A program made the position numbers and the translations under genes. The notes beneath the pieces are model-generated. The model was not told the origin of the DNA. It saw only the letters and a program-made list of their open reading frames with translations, and did not search any database. Shown piece after piece: positions 60,266-64,000 of a stretch of DNA of 64,000 nucleotides. Origin of the DNA: Proteiniphilum sp. UBA5384. GTDB lineage: Bacteria; Bacteroidota; Bacteroidia; Bacteroidales; Dysgonomonadaceae. Numbering within the stretch: the stretch's first letter is position 1; each line of letters starts with the position of its first letter. The stretch covers positions 26,055 through 90,054 of the forward strand of contig NZ_DHOS01000034.1 of assembly GCF_002410825.1 (NCBI RefSeq), given 5' to 3'.

Positions 60266-62056
60266 TCAATGATTTTTATATAACTCTGTGGTTTTGTTTT
60301 TATACTGAGATGGGGTCATTCCGACGGTATTTTGGAATGCTTTGTAAAATGTAGTCATGGAGCTGAACCCCACATCCGATGAGATAGTTTTTAGTGGGAT
60401 TTGATTTTCGGAATCACTGATCAGTTTCACCGCTTCATTTATCCGGTACTCATTGACGTATTGGGTGAAAGTGAGTGATGTTTGTTGGTTGATGATCTGC
60501 GATAAATAGGTGCGGTTCGTTCCCAGCATATCCGCCACCTTTTCTTTGGTTAAAAAGTTATCACGGTAGACGGCTTCTTCACGCATCAATCTTTCTAACT
60601 GTAAAAACAAACTCATACTTTTTTCCTCGGTTAACGATGACAAAGGATACTTCTTCTGCGATTCCTCCGGGTTGACGCCGGTTTGGGGATCGTTATCCGT
60701 TTCTAGCTCCCGTAGTTTTTGCTGCATTTGTTTCTCACGGCGAATGTGAGCTTGATATTGATGCACAATAGTGGCAAAAAAGCGGTTTCTGCGCCAGATG
60801 AAATAAATAAGGGACAACACGATGAGGAAGAACGCGATCAATGAAGTGATGAATAATTGTTCATTTTTTGTTTTTTGCAACAGGTTTAATTTCACTTCTT
60901 TTATTTCGTTTTCCCTGCGTTCCGTATCGTATTTCATGCGCAAATCACTAAGGGCACGTTCTTTATCGGTGTTGAACAGGCTCTCGCTTTCTGTCTGGAA
61001 CCTGCGTTGCCATTCTAACGCTCGGTCATACTCTCCTTTGGATTCGTAGCATAACGATAACTCCTTCTGTAATTTGTCTCTGTAGATGGGGCTGTTCTCA
61101 GTATATGTTAGTTCTAGCGCTTCCTCCAATGCAGGGATTGCTCTATCCATGGCTTGTTTTTCATGCCATGCTCTCGCATATCCGTAAAGGGTATAAACAA
61201 TAGACGAAGTTTGCGCTTTATCCTTTGCATCCAACCCCCTTTCGAAATATACAATGGCTTCATCGGTATTTCCCTGTGCCAGTAAAATATGCCCATATAG
61301 GGCGTAGATATTGGTTTGATCGTAAAAATCATTTTGTTTCGTCAAAAATTCAGCCTCTTTGATGTATTGTAAGGCTTTTTCATAATCGTCGCACAAGTAG
61401 TACATATATGCCGTGTTTACGGACGCAGCGAAAATGTGATAGGGATTGCTCTCCTTATGCCCTCTTTCATAAGCTTCTAGTGAATACGAAAGGCCGACAG
61501 GGTCATCTTTCAGATAATAAATGCCGGATATGTTGATGAGCAAAATGGTATGTAGTTGGCTGTATCCTGAGCGCTCCGCCGCCGCAATTCCCTGAAAAAA
61601 CAGGTCGATAGATCGATAGTAATCTTTTTCGATATTGGCGGCGTATAACCCCAATCCATTATAGACGGAGCAAAGCGCCGAATCGTTTTGATTGCTTTCG
61701 GCAATGGCTTTTGCCTGATGGAGATTTGCTGTTGCTTCTTTTTTATTGCCCTTCATCATATTTGCCTGACCTAATACTATGTGGGCATAAAGCAGGGCAT
61801 AGTCGTAATCTCCCGATTGATAACCAATGTAAAGCAGTTGCTCACCATATCGAATGGCCTCATCGTAATTGGCCTGGTGTAAATAGAGGAAACTGATTTC
61901 TTTCAGCGCTTTTGTGTCTTGAGGATTTTTCTGTAATAAATCTTTTTGTAAGCCTATCGCTTCAGAAAATTCATTTTGGGCATACGTGTAACCAGTGAAA
62001 AAAAAACAGCACAGGATAATTGACAGTAATCTCATGATTCTTTTGCTATATCTCAA
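60266..62056 (-). CDS. Membrane TPR-HTH regulator (AraC-type DNA-binding domain)
   Basis: 596 residues; ATG at 62035 is an alternative start. Signal/first helix (LLSIILCCFFFTGYTYAQ), about nine TPR-like repeats to 360 (for example YDEAIRYGEQLLYIGYQ, YALYGHILLAQGNTDEAIVYFE), a coiled stretch, a membrane helix near 398-418 (FITSLIAFFLIVLSLIYFIWR), then a cytoplasmic AraC HTH pair (VADMLGTNRTYLSQIINQQ and ISSDVGFSSMTTFYKAFQN). The TPR part would lie in the periplasm and sense a ligand or a partner. Its position before the SusC/SusD operon suggests it controls that operon. Confidence 0.88.
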   Translation of the reverse strand: MRYSKRIMRLLSIILCCFFFTGYTYAQNEFSEAIGLQKDLLQKNPQDTKALKEISFLYLHQANYDEAIRYGEQLLYIGYQSGDYDYALLYAHIVLGQANMMKGNKKEATANLHQAKAIAESNQNDSALCSVYNGLGLYAANIEKDYYRSIDLFFQGIAAAERSGYSQLHTILLINISGIYYLKDDPVGLSYSLEAYERGHKESNPYHIFAASVNTAYMYYLCDDYEKALQYIKEAEFLTKQNDFYDQTNIYALYGHILLAQGNTDEAIVYFERGLDAKDKAQTSSIVYTLYGYARAWHEKQAMDRAIPALEEALELTYTENSPIYRDKLQKELSLCYESKGEYDRALEWQRRFQTESESLFNTDKERALSDLRMKYDTERRENEIKEVKLNLLQKTKNEQLFITSLIAFFLIVLSLIYFIWRRNRFFATIVHQYQAHIRREKQMQQKLRELETDNDPQTGVNPEESQKKYPLSSLTEEKSMSLFLQLERLMREEAVYRDNFLTKEKVADMLGTNRTYLSQIINQQTSLTFTQYVNEYRINEAVKLISDSENQIPLKTISSDVGFSSMTTFYKAFQNTVGMTPSQYKNKTTELYKNH

Positions 62057-62738
62057 CCTCCGCCACTATTTCCGCCATAAAATGGTAGAGGTCTGCTATC
62101 TGTGAGAAATCCTCCATTAACTGAAGCGCGATGGCTTCGTTGAACAGCCGTTTGTCCGTCAGGGGCAGGGTTCTGACCACATATACGGTCTTGCGTTGCA
62201 TCCATGGCTGATAGAATTCGGGTAGGTCATTGGACAGTAGGCGCTTATAGGGCTCTCCGGCGACCTCGAACCCTGTATCCAATGCTATTTGTGCCATTTT
62301 CCTGAATGATCCGGGACTGTATCCGATCTCCTCTCTCAGATGGTCTATTACTTTCCGTTTAGGCATGAAAAGCCCCATCCCGTACATGAAATATTCGGCG
62401 CTGAATTCGGCAAAATAGCCGGGGAAATTTTCCCAATGGGTGGTCATACGCTGAAAATTCAGCCACATGCTGGTTTTGTACGGGGCTTTATTTGAAGAGA
62501 ACCGGATGTCGCGATAAATGCGGGAAAGCATTTTTATCGGTCTCAGGTCGAACATCGGGTCAATATTGTACATGGCTGGCGAAAGCATGGCTCCCAGTGA
62601 GCGGAATGGCTCCAGCAGTACTTCTTGATAAACGGATTTACGTTCGTCAAACCATTCTTTATAATTATTCTCTTTCAACTCCTGTAAAAACCGTACGGTT
62701 TCGGGTTTAAATCCTGTAAAGGACGAAATCTCTTTCAT
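62046..62738 (-). CDS. DUF2461 family protein
   Basis: 230 residues matching the DUF2461/TIGR02453 pattern: FLQELKENNYKEWFDERK at the start, DIRFSSNKAPYKTSMW in the middle, YFAEFSAEYFMYGMGLF, and the later AGEPYKRL. Function unknown. It overlaps the regulator start by 11 bp if that begins at 62056. Confidence 0.9.
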   Translation of the reverse strand: MKEISSFTGFKPETVRFLQELKENNYKEWFDERKSVYQEVLLEPFRSLGAMLSPAMYNIDPMFDLRPIKMLSRIYRDIRFSSNKAPYKTSMWLNFQRMTTHWENFPGYFAEFSAEYFMYGMGLFMPKRKVIDHLREEIGYSPGSFRKMAQIALDTGFEVAGEPYKRLLSNDLPEFYQPWMQRKTVYVVRTLPLTDKRLFNEAIALQLMEDFSQIADLYHFMAEIVAEVEI

Positions 62739-62936
62739 AAGTATGATTTTTGTATCTTAAATATAAAGGACAAAAAAGGACAAAAATAAAATATAAGATG
62801 CAGATACAAGTAATATGTAAAGATATAAGTTTTCAACAATTTGTTCATAACTTTTAGAAAAGAATAGTATCCAAAAATTCCCATAGGAACAAATTACTGC
62901 CTACCTTTACAATCCTTTTAGCAAAAACCAATCGAG

Positions 62937-64000
62937 ATGGAAAGACAAAAACGAAAATCTGCGGTAAGAGTAGTAGAAAAAACAGTTGCTGCTCCCGATA
63001 TTGGAAAGCTGCCTCCTCAAGCGAAAGAATTGGAGGAAGCCGTGTTGGGGGCATTGATGCTTGAAAAAGATGCCTATTCTGTCGTCAGTGAAATTTTACG
63101 GCCGGAAAGTTTTTACGATCCGTCTCATCAATTGATTTATGATTCTATTCAGGGGCTTGCCATGCAGCAGAAGCCGGTGGATGTGCTTACGGTGGTAGAA
63201 GAGTTGAAGCGTCGTGGCGAGCTGGAGACTGCCGGTGGGGCAGTCTATATTGCCGAATTGTCGGAGAAGGTAGCTTCTGCAGCGCATATTGAATACCATG
63301 CCCGTATCATTGCGCAAAAATATATGGCCAGGGAATTGATCTCTTTTTCATCGGATGTATCGCAGCAGGCTTTTGATGAAACGGTGGATGTGGATGACCT
63401 GATGCAGGAGACCGAAGGGCGCTTGTTTGAGATCTCTCAACGGAACGTGAAGAAGGATGTAATCCAGATCAATCCGGTTATCAAGGAGGCGATGAACAAT
63501 ATTCAGCTGGCAGCTAACCGGAAAGACGGAATGAGTGGCTTGCCGACCGGTTTTAAGGAGTTGGATAAGTTGACGTCGGGGTGGCAGAGATCCGATCTGG
63601 TGATTATTGCAGCTCGTCCGGCCATGGGAAAAACCGCATTTGTGTTGTCCATGGCGAAAAATATGGCACTTGATTATGAACTACCTGTCGGTGTTTTCTC
63701 ACTTGAAATGTCGAACGTGCAGTTGGTGAACAGGCTGATTGTGAATGTATGCCAGATAAAAGGGGAAAGTATCAAGAGTGGCCGGCTCTCCGAGGATGAG
63801 TGGGAGCGCCTTGATAAGAATCATAAGTTTTTGTATAATGCGCCTATTTATATCGACGACACGCCCAGTTTGTCGGTATTTGAGTTGCGGACCAAAGCGC
63901 GTCGTTTGGTTCGCGAACATGGTGTGCAAATATTGATTATCGACTACTTGCAGTTAATGAATGCGAGTGGTATGAGTTTTGGTAGTCGTGAGCAGGAGGT
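62937..64000 (+). CDS. dnaB: Replicative DNA helicase DnaB, N-terminal part (cut by window end)
   Basis: The frame is open from ATG at 62937 to the window end (354 codons). The N-terminal domain (PPQAKELEEAVLGALMLEKDA, then FYDPSHQLIYDSI) binds primase; the RecA-like motor starts with SGLPTGFKELDKLTSGWQ, has the Walker A ARPAMGKT (226-233), VFSLEMS and Walker B LIIDYLQLM. DnaB unwinds DNA at the fork as a hexamer. A weak -7 box TACCTTTA lies at 62902-62909. Its divergent neighbour is the DUF2461 gene. Confidence 0.97.
   Translation, partial: MERQKRKSAVRVVEKTVAAPDIGKLPPQAKELEEAVLGALMLEKDAYSVVSEILRPESFYDPSHQLIYDSIQGLAMQQKPVDVLTVVEELKRRGELETAGGAVYIAELSEKVASAAHIEYHARIIAQKYMARELISFSSDVSQQAFDETVDVDDLMQETEGRLFEISQRNVKKDVIQINPVIKEAMNNIQLAANRKDGMSGLPTGFKELDKLTSGWQRSDLVIIAARPAMGKTAFVLSMAKNMALDYELPVGVFSLEMSNVQLVNRLIVNVCQIKGESIKSGRLSEDEWERLDKNHKFLYNAPIYIDDTPSLSVFELRTKARRLVREHGVQILIIDYLQLMNASGMSFGSREQE

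Noticed and set aside
1..64000. CRISPR arrays, rRNA genes, complete insertion sequences
   Set aside because: No regularly spaced repeats, no rRNA-like sequence and no transposase frames with flanking inverted repeats were found.

Overview
The window reads as a chromosomal segment of a Bacteroidales bacterium. Evidence: three SusC/SusD loci, lipoproteins with DUF3823, DUF1735/4361, DUF4843, PKD-like and BACON domains, Bacteroidetes-type promoters (TTG or TTTG, about 20 nt, then TAnnTTTG), lpxK, and nrfHA with the ResB/CcsA type of cytochrome c maturation. Strict or facultative anaerobes of the Dysgonomonadaceae/Porphyromonadaceae kind fit best; the genus is inference.

Layout. 1-5.7 kb: end of a SusC/SusD locus carrying an endonuclease/exonuclease/phosphatase-family lipoprotein and a TIG-NHL lipoprotein, closed by a strong hairpin. 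5.8-11.2 kb: ammonia-forming nitrite reductase module on the minus strand (nrfH, nrfA, resB, ccsA) with a divergent Crp/Fnr regulator; resB has a frameshift in a G6 run. 11.3-13.5 kb: three-gene cassette of a small GNAT-like protein, an IbrA-type PAPS-reductase-fold protein and an IbrB-type ParB-domain protein. 13.5-17.5 kb: accessory patch with an AlkD-like protein, a metallo-beta-lactamase-fold protein lacking its metal histidines, a decayed AraC regulator, a peptide deformylase homologue with a substituted metal histidine, and a divergent HTH/small-protein pair. 17.7-28.9 kb: a complete, AT-richer SusC/SusD locus with a calcineurin-like phosphoesterase and BACON proteins but no glycosidase. 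29-33.1 kb: plsC, a truncated CDP-alcohol phosphatidyltransferase start, an AbiEi-like remnant, then an islet of about 2.5 kb between two copies of the tRNA-Phe 3' end. The islet holds a tripartite hipB-hipS-hipT toxin-antitoxin operon and two dead integrase remnants. 33.2-38 kb: housekeeping operon sppA-lpxK-purine nucleoside phosphorylase-thiL. 38-40.9 kb: ECF sigma factor, a membrane-anchored beta-barrel protein and a lipoprotein. 41-53 kb: housekeeping genes (Yip1-like protein, smpB, nucleoside-recognition protein, metH, threonine aldolase, DUF2179, mazG, dsbD-like). 51.9-62 kb: a third SusC/SusD locus of the peptide-type layout (SusC, SusD, DUF4843, PKD-like, TlpA-like thioredoxin) next to a membrane TPR-HTH regulator. 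62-64 kb: a DUF2461 gene and the 5' part of dnaB.

How the parts work together: NrfH passes quinol electrons to NrfA while ResB/CcsA attach the hemes, and the neighbouring Crp/Fnr protein is the obvious candidate regulator. The three SusC/SusD loci each form an outer-membrane import operon. Two of them pair the importer with phosphoesterase-fold lipoproteins instead of glycosidases, which points to phosphorylated or non-glycan substrates. The clearest accessory system is the hipBST islet at tRNA-Phe. The most enigmatic is the IbrA/IbrB cassette. All calls come from reading the sequence; no database search was run.
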